In this document: positions 23,151 through 33,600 of the stretch, piece by piece
Layout of the letters: each line of letters starts with the position of its first letter
How positions within the stretch are numbered: the first letter of the stretch is position 1
Source: Heterodera schachtii
Taxonomy: Eukaryota; Nematoda; Chromadorea; Rhabditida; Heteroderidae
DNA: 64,000 nucleotides
Reading direction: 5' to 3'
Assembly: GCA_023374025.1 (NCBI GenBank)
Contig: SIJG01000016.1
Coordinates: 2,074,142 to 2,138,141, forward strand
The notes under the pieces: model-generated
Told to the model about the DNA's origin: nothing
Seen by the model: only the letters and a program-made list of their open reading frames with translations
Database searches by the model: none
Translations under genes and position numbers: made by a program

Positions 23151-23255
23151 ATTTGGCGCAGTCAGCAAAGGACCTGCTCTACATCTTCGGGTGAGAAAAG
23201 GCATCAATTTTGTTTTCAGGACAAAAAGTCGAGACGGCAAACAATTTCACCGAAA

Positions 23256-23622
23256 AGCCGGATTGGCTGTGAATTGTTTTAAAAGCCGGGACGGCAAAGC
23301 ACATTCTTCAAAAAGCAGTCAAAGAAACTGCTAGACGTCAAAAGCCGAGTCGGCTCTCCAAATTCATCAAAAGCCGGGTCGGCTCATAAAAACTCGTCAA
23401 AAGCCGGGTCGGCTCAGCAAAAATTCGACAAAAGCCGGGTTGGCTCGTCAATTCCGTCAAAAAGCAGACAAAGGACTGCTTATTCTTCTAAAAGCCGGGT
23501 CGGCTCGTCGAAATTCAACAAAAGCCGGGTCGGCTCGACAAATTCTTCTAAAGCCGGGTCGGCTCGACAAAATTCAACAAAAGCCGGGTCGGCTCGACAA
23601 ATTCTTCAAAAGCCGGTTGGCT
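23256..23622 (+). repeat. Array of about 13 small hairpins in the gypsy leader
   Basis: AGCCGGGTCGGCT-type mini stem-loops (4-5 bp stem, 3-5 base loop) recur every 20-40 bases: starts near 23256, 23284, 23343, 23372, 23402, 23433, 23493, 23523, 23552, 23582 and 23611. Two variants (23314-23332 and 23463-23480) change both arms to AGCAG...CTGCT, keeping pairing. The array lies between the primer site and the gag start, where retroelement packaging or dimerisation signals are found. Confidence 0.85.
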
Positions 23623-23669
23623 AATACAATTGATGATGGACCCCAATCAGCTTAAACTGATTTTGGAGG

Positions 23670-24395
23670 TTGTTGAAAGCATCAGCGGAACAAACCAACA
23701 GTTCTGCTGCATTAGCGACATCAATCGATGCTCGCCTTTCAACATTTGAGTATGACCCTGAGTTAGGGCATACATTCGACGTTTGGCTCAAGCGCTACGG
23801 GCAGATCATCGCCCAGGACGGACACGCACTCAGCGACCAATCCAAAGTGCAGCTATTGATTGGCAAATTGGGCGAAGCGGAGTACAAACGGTACATCGAC
23901 AGCATCGCACCAAAGTCGCAGAACGACTTCAACTGGGACGAGACGACCGCAAAATTGAAACATTTGTTCGGAGAAACCCGATCATTGTTTCTCCGCCGTT
24001 TCGATTGCTTCCAAATTCGTCAAGACGCGCATCAGGACGGGCAAGGTTTGATCGCATTGATCAACTCGTCCTGCGAAAATGCCGATCTTTCGCTGAGCAA
24101 AGAGGAACTCAAATGCATGATTCTGATCATAGCATTGCGAGATGAATTCACTGATCTGAGGCAAAAATGTCTTCAGCGTCTGGAAGACAGTCGAACGAGC
24201 GGACGGTCGACCGTCACTGCAAGAGCTCGGAGAGGAGTGCCGCAAATACCAAATCCTAAAGGAAAGCGCGCTCTCCCTCGGCTCAAATCCCTGCAGCACC
24301 AGTGCCATCCGAGCCAAACCGCAGCAAATCCGGGACAAGCAGAAGTCCAAATCAAGGCCACAGCAAAGCCAGAAAGGACATTTCCAGCCGAATAA
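23670..24395 (+). pseudogene. Gypsy Gag capsid, frameshifted
   Basis: Residues 1-175 read as a Ty3/gypsy-type capsid: an ALATSIDARLSTFEYDP opening, FDVWLKRYGQII, helices around KLKHLFGETRSLFLRRFDCFQI, and a CLQRLED end. After about 24185-24220 the translation turns low-quality, while the expected continuation (LGEECRKYQ and then zinc knuckles) appears in another frame, so a frame break lies there. The start is the first ATG in the frame after the hairpin leader. It would have formed the retroelement particle. Confidence 0.65.
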
Positions 24396-24417
24396 TTCAA
24401 CGGCAATTGAAAAGGAA

Positions 24418-25470
24418 GTGGACCTGCCTGATCAGCCCTGCTATTCATGTGGAGGCAAAAATCATTGGCAAAAAGACTGTTGGTTCAAAAATTCGACGTG
24501 CGAAAAGTGCGGACGAATCGGCCACATCGCAAAAAGATGCAAAAACGGCACAGAAACCCGACGTGTTCGTGCCGTGGCCACAAATTCTGGGAATGACATG
24601 CACATTCACACCGTTTCGCTTCAGCCAACATGTATGGCTATTGAAGGAAGCAGCAACAAATGGTGGAGAATTGTCACCCAAATCAATGGGATGGAAAAAC
24701 CAATGAATGTCGACACCGCTGCTCAAATCACGGTGATCACAACTGATTCGTGGCAAAAGCTTGGCAAACCAAAGCTGGGCAAGACCACCATCGCAGTCAA
24801 AAACTGCAACGAAAAGGCATTCGCGATCAAAGGCAAATTCAAATGCCAAGTTTCGTACAATGGACGAACAGCGAAACTGATTGCGTACGTGAGCGACGAA
24901 ATCCACCAGGATTTGCTCGGAATGCCTTGGATCGAAGAATTGGAAATCATTCCAAAGGAACTTATGTTTCCAAATTCTTCGCAAATCACCAATTCGGTGC
25001 CAACGAAGCACAAGAAAATGCCACCAGTCAATTCGAAAAATTTTGGCTATTTTCACGACAAGAAATATGGCGCCAAACCAACCAAATTCCAAAATGGCGA
25101 GACAGTTTTCATTTGGAATTTGAAAGGAAATCAGGCAAATTGGTTGCCTGCGACGATCATCGAGAGAGTTGGCAACTCTCCGACTTATCGAGTCGACGTT
25201 CCGACGCTCCGTTGCGCAGTCCACCGCCTTGCCAACCAAATTCGCCGCGGTTTCCCAATGGAATTGGAGACACCAGAAATTGGCCAACAAAATGGAAATA
25301 TTTTGGCTGGGGACCAACAAAAGCGGACCCCCGTTAAGGAGATTCAAAAAGCCAAATCTCCAGTTGGCCAAAGTCAAGATGCGCCGCGAAGATCAGCACG
25401 CGCCAAGACGGGACCTCAGCGATTGGACATGGACCCGTCAAAGCCGAAGTACGACATCGTCCGGCCATGA
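24418..25470 (+). pseudogene. Zinc knuckles, aspartic protease and integrase tail of an internally deleted gypsy element
   Basis: Two nucleocapsid knuckles of form CX2CX4HX4C (CYSCGGKNHWQKDC and CEKCGRIGHIAKRC) open the frame. An aspartic protease with active site VDTAAQIT (DTA rather than the usual DTG/DSG) and a LLGMPWIEEL end follows. Within about 30 residues the sequence turns into the C-terminal domain of a gypsy integrase (NGETVFIWNLKG, NWLPATIIERVG, VHRLANQIRR). Reverse transcriptase, RNase H and the integrase core are missing, so this is a deletion derivative needing help from other elements. The open frame actually extends upstream to about 24220 without an ATG. Confidence 0.75.
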
Positions 25471-25505
25471 TCTCGCGCAGGAGGGACTTTTCCAAAGAAG
25501 GGAGG

Positions 25506-25790
25506 TGTTGGATAATGGAGCACCAATTATCGATTATATTTTTCCCTTCTTTCCCTCTCCCATTGTCTCTCCCTCTGCCCCCTTGACCAGCCCCATAAAT
25601 ATGTCTCCCTTTCCCCCACTCCGGGCATTCTGGCATTCTCCCATTCATTCCACCATTTCATTATTTTATTTATTATTCTCTGCTGTCCTCCTCCATATTT
25701 ATTTGTTAAATAAATTATTTATTTATTATTTGACAACATTTGGATTTGGTCTTCGACCAAACATTTTATTGTTGTAGTGAATACACAACA
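25506..25790 (+). repeat. LTR B (diverged)
   Basis: 285 bases, begins TGTTGGATAATGG directly after the polypurine tract and ends AATACACAACA. It shares the middle CCCATTGTCTCTCCCTCTGC block with A and C but has several indels and substitutions, so it belongs to a different or older copy. Confidence 0.85.
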
Positions 25791-25794
25791 ATTT

Positions 25795-26070
25795 TGTTGT
25801 ATAAGGGAACAACCGATTATTGATCATGTTTTCCCTTTCTCTCCCTCTCCCATTGTCTCTCCCTCTGCCCTTTGACCAACCCCATAAATATGTCTCCCTT
25901 TCCCACACTCCGGGCATTCTCCCATTCATTCCACCCTTTCATTATTTTATTTATTATTCTCTGCTGTCCTCCGTATTTTATTTGTTTAATAAATTATTTA
26001 TTTATTTATTGGACAACATTCGCTTTGGTTAAAAACCAAACATTTTTATTGTTGTAGTAAATACACAACA
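25795..26070 (+). repeat. LTR C
   Basis: 276 bases, differs from LTR A at two visible positions (CCCACACTCC for CCCCCACTCC; ACCCTTTC for ACCATTTC). It ends exactly at the AGAAG target duplication. Confidence 0.9.
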
Positions 26071-26075
26071 AGAAG

Positions 26076-26935
26076 CTGTATGGCTTCTCACTCATCTCCA
26101 ATCTCGTTTTCAGACGGAGAATTCCGTCGTCTCCAAGCACTGTTTTAAAGTGTTGGAATTCTTCAGCATCATCCATCTGGTCTAGGCGGATGAGGACTCG
26201 CTCCGCGAGTGCGAAGTCTTCCGCTTTGAATTCACCAGACTTGGAAATTTGGCGAATTTCCTTTCTGTGCTTCTCGAGTGAAGCAATCGTTTCTTCGCCC
26301 CTTTTGAACATTAAGGCGAGGAATCGTAATACGAACATTGTCGTTCGCATTAGACGCTTCCATGAGCTGAAGCGTGAGGGGTCAATTAAGACCTGCTCAT
26401 TTGGCTGCTTTGAGTGAGTGTGTGCGAGAAACGCACCACTCGGGCCAACATTCTCCGAGATTTGTTGGTCCGACTCTGTTACTTGGAAACAGAGTTCGTT
26501 GGGCCAAAGATGGCTCTCTTGTGTGAGCCAAGGTGGCCCTTTCCACCAGAGATGATGGTTGCGGAGCTCCGAAGGAGTTGCTCCGCGTGTTGCGAGGTCC
26601 GCTGGGTTGTCCCCAGTACGGACAAAGTGGAAAGTACATCCGAGACATTCTCGGATTTCTTTCAGCCTTCGCTCAACAAATTGTGGTTGAGTTTCATGGG
26701 TTTTGACCCATGATAGAGCGATTTGCGAATCGCCCCAAAGATGAAGGCTGGCAATTGGACGACGCAATTGCCTTTGAGCAAATTTGAGTGCTCTGGTGCC
26801 CACCAGGATGGCCAAGAGCTCCATCCTTGGTATAGTGAGTGCCTTCGAGGCACTCTTTGGCTTCAAACGATTTTTGGAGAAGATGAGCCACGCTTGAACC
26901 TTGTCGTTCATGGCGCAGCGTACGTATAGGCACTA
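26076..26935 (-). pseudogene. BEL/Pao RNase H-type segment
   Basis: The minus-strand frame shows YVRC, MNDKVQAWLIFSKNRLKP, TIPRMELLAILVG, LHLWGDSQIALSWV, TGDNPADLATRG and LWWKGPPWL in order, all typical of the RNase H region and linker of BEL/Pao pol. The frame opens at about 26935 with reverse transcriptase missing. At the other end it is cut by the gypsy insertion at AGAAG. It degraded the RNA strand of hybrids in an intact element. Confidence 0.75.
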
Positions 26936-27600
26936 ATTAAATTTTTTTAATTGTTTTTATTTATTTTTCGATGCGTTGATGCGCTAGAAATACGTATAGG
27001 ACGGAATGAGGGACTTAAAAAACAATGACACCCTTAAAAAGTAAAAAAAAAAATGATAAAAATTTGCCGATTGGAAATTGGCCAACTGATCAGCTGCAGA
27101 AGACAGATCATCCACTGATCACAGATCTCCTCCCTCTCTCTCATGGATGGCCAACAAATGGCACGAACACATGGATTAGAGATGATGAAGCATTGGCCAA
27201 GAATGGACTTGGACTGAATTTTTCATCGGCCGATGTTCTTCGACTGGCAAACTCTTGAACCGTTTTGGCGACGGTGGTGTTGCTCCAGCAGCTTCATAGT
27301 GCAAGCAGTGGATTTCGTCCGCCCAAATGATTTCTTTTGTGCCCGACTTACTGTAGCCCCAAAAGCTTACGGTACCTCCTTCGGCTTTCTGTAATTAGTC
27401 AATTAGGCAGTTTTTAGAAATGATGTATTAATTAGGTACCCAACTCACATAGCAATCAATATCAATTTGATTCCAATGTATCGATAATCTTTTGGGTCAG
27501 TTAACACTTGTTGTCGACTTTCTTTGATTTGAATTCCATTAACCTTGATCCTCGTGCGTTTGTTCATTGTGCTAGTGGAAACACTTAAAAAATAAAATAA
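26936..27600. other. Junction zone with a doubtful coding remnant
   Basis: A 10-base direct repeat TACGTATAGG (26921-26930, 26991-27000) brackets the end of the BEL sequence. On the minus strand a frame of about 72 codons (about 27185-27405; VSFWGYSKSGTKEIIWADEI) and an ATG-led frame upstream (27569 down to about 27450, MNKRTRIKVNGIQ) have coding-like composition. I could not join them in phase and recognise no family. They may be an exon pair of a decayed gene. Confidence 0.3.
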
Positions 27601-30600
27601 AATTAATTATATAAATTTCAGTAAGTATTATTTTTAAAAATTTGCAAAACCAAACTTTTACTTTCATAATACTTGTATAAGGACGAATGAATTCGTTCAT
27701 TATTTTTTTAGTCTAAGGGCCAAATTTATTTATTTTTTGAAATAAACTATGTTTAAATCCATTTTATTTTTATATCGGTTTTTATTGTTCATCCTTAAAT
27801 CTTTATTTGGTTAGGTTATCCATTTTTTAAAAGTACAATAAATTTTTTATTTAATAATTTGTATAATAAATTGAAGCTCAAAAATTTGATAGGTTCCATC
27901 AAACTTGAAATGTCACTGGGTATATCAATAGAGTTAATTAAAATAATTTATCAAATTATAATTTATTTTAATAAATGCAAGGATTTTTACAATATTTCAA
28001 AATTCATTACTTTTTTTAATTTTATTTATATGAATAATATTTAATTTATCTTTTTAAGTGGATATTGTGTCAATGTTGTTGTATATTTTGTAAAAATCAG
28101 ACTTTCTGTAGTTTATTTCCAGTTTTGTACCTATTTCATGTGTTAAATTTTACTGCAAGAGGAATTCAAACCCGTAAAAATTTTTATTAATTGAAATTTT
28201 TGTTTTCTTAATCTTATTGTTGCATTCATTTATCATTTTTATTTTTCCTTTAAAAATTTTGCTTATTATTAGTTATTATTTAAAATTTATCCATTCGAAA
28301 TTCCTTTTCACGACAGTCTTAGTGCGAATTTAAGTTCTTTATTTTTATTTTTATGTCATATTTAATCTAGGTGGCATAGCGAATTTTTTGTTTCCTATTT
28401 CTTTTGCCTTGCCGAATGATTTAAATTTTTGTTCCAAAAAGGCACATAATTGGCAATTCTTCTTGTAAATCTTTTGGGAAATACGGCCAAAATTTCCAAC
28501 CCCCCCCCCTCCTCCCACCCGCAGCGCCTATCGACACTGCTAGTGACCAAATGTTCCTTTTAATTTTTACTTGACACATAAATCGCAAAAGCATCAAGAA
28601 TTGACATAAAAAATTTTGGTCAAAAATTCCATATAGCTATTTATTCGAGCTTCAAAAAATTAAACTTCGTTTCGAGCTTCGGTTCGATTGCCAAGCCAAG
28701 CTTCGCCCAGACATGGTCGTGGTAGATTTCTTCCTCATCTCCTGATAATTTTACATCATTGGTTTGGATTCCTGCCAACAAGTTAACAATTATTTTAATT
28801 AAAAATAAAATTGCTTGTTATTTTCTTTATAATGCTTATATCCCAAGGAAATTTTTTTCTATATGTAATAATTATTAAAGAAATAATAATTATATGCTTA
28901 ATGGATCTCATTTTTCGAAATTTAGTCATACAATTCCTTAATTGTTTTAAGATAGTTTTTGAAAATTGAAATGTTTATTTAAAAAATATTTCTTAAAGAA
29001 GTAGAGGATTAAAATTTTTATAGTAAATTTAAAAAATCGGATCATTTCCAAATTAATTTTATTTTTTAAATTCTATTTTTTTCAATATTTAAAATATTTT
29101 GATACAGTTTTACTTTGTCGGCTGCTTAACGGGTTAATACAACAACTGATCTTTCAAAACCAAGCAAGACTACAAAATATTTTGTTTATCTGATTATTTT
29201 ATTTAAATAAAGAGTACTTATTATTTAAATATAATTTTTCTGTATTTCCAATTTGAATGATTTTATTTGTTTTTATTATAAAATAATTATATATATATAT
29301 ATATGAAATTAACTTTTCAATATTTTGCAATTAATCGTGCTTTTTTTATAGAAAAATATTTACCATTTTAAAAACTTAAACATGTTTTTTTAATAATTAC
29401 TTTCATATAGTATAAATTACTTCAATTGTTTTATTATGAAGTAACTCCTGCATAACTGGTAGTGAATCAAATATTTTTGCTTCAATATACAATTTTATTT
29501 TTTTTATTATTTATTGCAGCATTTATTATATTTTATTCTTATTATTATTTCATAAACAAAAGTTTTTGTTTTATTTATTATTTTAATGATATCCATCATC
29601 TTTCTAACATAATTTTTTCATCTTTACAAACTCTCGACGCCGTAAGTTTTTGTAAATTCTATTATTTTTTTGTTTCGTCGAAGTTGCTTTTATTGAGCCA
29701 AATAATTTAAAGGAAAACATTTTGGGATTTTTTTTATAAATTAACTTTGATTTATTTTTATGAATTATTCTAAGTTTATTTTTTCATTTTAAGTCTTAGT
29801 TCTAAATTACTTTTATAAATTATTAAAAAATTTATATATGAAATATTTTGTGTTTATTTATTTAAAATTATTAATTTAAGTTTATTTATCAACTTTTGTT
29901 CGAACCGGTGTGGTGTCCGAGGTCAACTTTTACTTCGAACATGCTAGTCCAAAGTTAAATTTTAGCTTTGTTTTTCTGACTTATTTTATAATTGATTTTA
30001 TTTCACTGAATTGTTTTGCCTAAAAAACTTGAAATTTTTATTTCTATTAAATATTTTCTTACATTTTAAAATTTCTGTCGATAGAAGAATTCATTTTTCT
30101 CAATAAAAAATATATTCTTTAAAGATATTAACTTTTTTAGCAACAACATTAAGGTTTACTTTGAAATTTTTTGGCGCAACAAGTAATAATTTAAAAAAAA
30201 TCGAATTTTTAATTTAATATTTTTAATGTCTCTTTTTTTACATTTTATAAATTTTTATAATTATTCATATGTACTTATATAATTTTATTTTTAAATTTCT
30301 ATTTGACTGATTTTAATAATTACTTTTAATTCTTATTTATTTTAACAAGTGATATTATCAAAATGGCTGATCGGAGCAATTCATCAGACCACTAAATTTA
30401 CATTTATTTTTTTTAACTTAATAAGATTAAAAAAATATATTATTTTTTCGCGATATTTTATAATATATTTCGCCCTTGAATGGCAAGATGATCCTGGAAT
30501 TTGGACCCTCTCACTTTAAAATTTGAAAATACCCTTGAGTTCAAAAAGCCTTGAAAATGAGCATTTGAAAAATGAAAAATCAAATGAATTTGAGAAATTT

Positions 30601-33600
30601 TAAATTTATACGATATTTGCATTAAATTATGCATTATAACAATAAAAATGTAAATTTGCCCGCAAGAAGTGTTGTGAAAAGTAAAAATGCTCATCGCCAT
30701 ATCTCAAAATCGCAAAATCCGCCTTTTTGGATTACAATATATTTTTAAAAAAATTTTCTCTGGCGGCGCCTATCGGTTCCGCCGAACCCCTTTATTCACC
30801 GGAAATCTTTGGAATGAACGCTTTTATTGATAATAATCCTTAGACTATATTTTTAAAATATATTTTTGTTTTGCCTTGCCTGTGCTTTATTTCGATTTTT
30901 ATATTTTGAATTTTTGTTAATTGCATATTTTTCATAATTTGATTAATTACGTTTTTAATTTTGTTTAACTTTTTTATTGTGCTTTTAACTGACAAATTAT
31001 TTATGGCTTTTATATTATCTTCTCTTGGTTTTCCTCTATTAGTATATTCATATATATTCATTGTTCCAATATATCTGATTTACACATGCTCTCTGTTGAA
31101 TACATCAACATAGAAATATGAAGGCTCACAAAAGTTTTTTTCAATTCTTTTTTCATCCAAATTTAAAATCAATAAAATATATACATTTTTAAATAATTCT
31201 TGCAATTTTAAATTAACACATTCATTTGAAAGTCATATTTGCATTTCTGCATATTTTAATAATAATTTTACTAATCTATTTATCAGTTATATTTTTATTT
31301 AATTATTGTATTCCCTGGAATGAATAACAATCTTCAGATTAGCAGATTTCTATAGCAATCACCCACCGCAAACTCATCCATTATTTTCATGCGTTTTTCT
31401 AATTTTGCACAACATATGAGAAAATAATTTTATGAATTATTTATCTTTTATGTAACTCACTGAATTTTGTTTCAGGTTTATATAATTGTTAAATAAAATT
31501 TATTTTAATTATAAATTTTTATAAGTTTTACTATTCTCGTGTTCTCGATAACACTTGTTGATTTGCTTTTCGGGGCCCAAAAACAAACAATTACATTTCT
31601 TTTGATTTTTATTTTAATTAAATTTTTTTATTTAAGCTATTCACATTATATATATTTAATAAATTCAGTATTTATGCAAAATATGACTACGATTTACAAA
31701 ATTATAAAATATTTACATTTAAAAACATTTCTCAATTTAAAATTGTAAAGGTAATTATTTATTTCGTAAAATAAATTTTAATCGCCCTAAATTTATAATA
31801 AATGTCACTTCGTTACAAAAGCAGGTTACTTTCTTCATTTGTTATATTTTGTAAGTGTCTTTAATTAATTTAATACTACCATATTATCATTTTAATTGTA
31901 GCTATAAATGAGCTAAAAAAGATCTTAAAATTTATGTGAACTGTTTTTTTGATTTTGTTTTGAGATATCGATGTACAAAATGAATTTGACAGCCTCTCAG
32001 AAAAATTTTTATTTTTTATTGCAAAACTAATAGAATTTTATTTTCATTTGAATTTTTTATTAATTATATTTTATCTGTTAATTTTTAATCATGTATAAAT
32101 ATAGATTTTAATGCCAATGAATAATTATCGGTTTTTAAATTCAAAATTTCCTTCAGATTCATTCGAACCAATTGAATTATTACGAATTTTTCATAATTTC
32201 CTCAAGTATTCTCCCCGTTTTTTTAAATAGTTTCTTTATTTCTGTTAACAATATAAATAATTTCTACAAGTAATAATATAAAAAGATCAATCATATGTGA
32301 AAATTTAATAAATTAAAATTTGTATTTTGATTTTAGATATAGTTTTTATGTAAAAATTTCGAAATTGTTTATATTATGGATGATTTCCCTGGCCCTTGTT
32401 ATTTAAGCAATTTCCTGATTTCTTGACCTCTAGGAACTCAATTCTTCCTTTTCTTTGATTCTTCCAATCTTTAATTCAATAAACGAAAAACCAGTATTTC
32501 AAATATTACTACAAATAGCTTTTTTTAATTATTTCATGGAAAAATTTATTTGCTTGTTAATTGTACTTTTATTTAAAATATTAAATATAATTGATAATTT
32601 TATTTAATACCAACATTAATTACTAGAAGACGAGCATATAATCTTTTGTTATTATCTGATTATATATATAAATTTTTCTTATTGCTAAAGTTATATAGTA
32701 ACCTTATATTATTTCATGCCAGTATTTTTTTTATTTAATTTCATTTAATATATTTGCTTTTTTTGTTCCTTCTTTTATTATAAATTCATTATTAATTTTT
32801 GTATTTTTTAAGTTTAACTTAAAAACTTTAACTTTAATTTATTCTTTTTATTATTATTTTTTATTTCTTATTTTATTATTGCTTTTTAATATTTTATGCT
32901 TTTCGCTGCATCAAATTTTATTTAGCTATTCGAACTATCACTTAGCAGTCAATATTAATAATTTAATGTACTTAATTTTTATTATTTTACAGGCGTTTTT
33001 ATGTTTTTTCATATTAACGTTTTAATTTGGTTTTAAGCCAGTATTGCTCCTCATATAGTGGTGGCTGTGACGGCATTTCCGTTCGGGATGTAGAGGGGGA
33101 TGTCTTTATATTTTATTAGTTTGATATAAAAGAAAAATTTAACAATTTAAAAATTAATTAAATGACTTTAGATTACGTTTTTTATTTTAAATTTAAATAT
33201 ATTTTGCAAGAGAATTTCCGTGATGATATGATAAATTGATATTAAAAAGATTTTATTTATAATGAACGAAAATTGAATTTGATTTATCATTTTTTTAAAT
33301 ATAATTATTTTTCCTTAATCAACAAAAAGTTTAATACATCCCATTTTACTAGTTTGTTTTTTATTTACAAAAAACATTGTTCTTAGAATAAAAGAATATA
33401 TTCTTTCATTTCCCAACATTTTTTTATTAGATTTTTTTTTGATTAAAGCAGTTTTTCTACAAATTAAGTTTAACTTTGTAATTTTTAATTTTTGTGTTAA
33501 TAAAACTCTTCGTTAACCAACCTTGGCTTTTATCTAATGTTATGCTTTTATTTTTTATTTTACTGGCCAATTAATGGTATTTATGGTTAAATTTTTGTAA

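Larger units (their letters stand above)
22875..26070 (+). mobile_element. Three-LTR Ty3/gypsy-type composite element
   Basis: Structure LTR A (22875-23150), internal region (23151-25505), LTR B (25506-25790), four bases ATTT, LTR C (25795-26070). The whole unit is flanked by AGAAG at 22870-22874 and 26071-26075, a 5-bp target duplication, within the BEL element. LTRs A and C are both 276 bases and differ at only two visible sites; LTR B is longer and clearly more diverged. ATTT after LTR B repeats the first four internal bases after LTR A, so a second internal region seems to have been lost between B and C. A tRNA-type primer site (TGGCGCAGTCAG) starts three bases after LTR A, and a polypurine tract (AAAGAAGGGAGG) abuts LTR B. 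Confidence 0.85.
16453..26935 (-). mobile_element. BEL/Pao endogenous retrovirus-like element, 5'-truncated, with nested insertions
   Basis: Read on the minus strand from 26935 to 16453 the order is RNase H, integrase, envelope glycoprotein, C-terminal tail and 3' LTR. Gag, protease, reverse transcriptase and the 5' LTR are absent; similarity starts just before an RNase H-type segment at about 26935. Two younger insertions sit inside it: a gypsy composite (22875-26070) between RNase H and integrase, and a hAT-like element (17827-19102) after the envelope transmembrane segment. Reading frames on the two sides of each insertion agree, so both hit an open frame. The element lies upstream of, and in the same direction as, the poly(A) polymerase exons, probably inside an intron of that gene. 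Confidence 0.8.
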
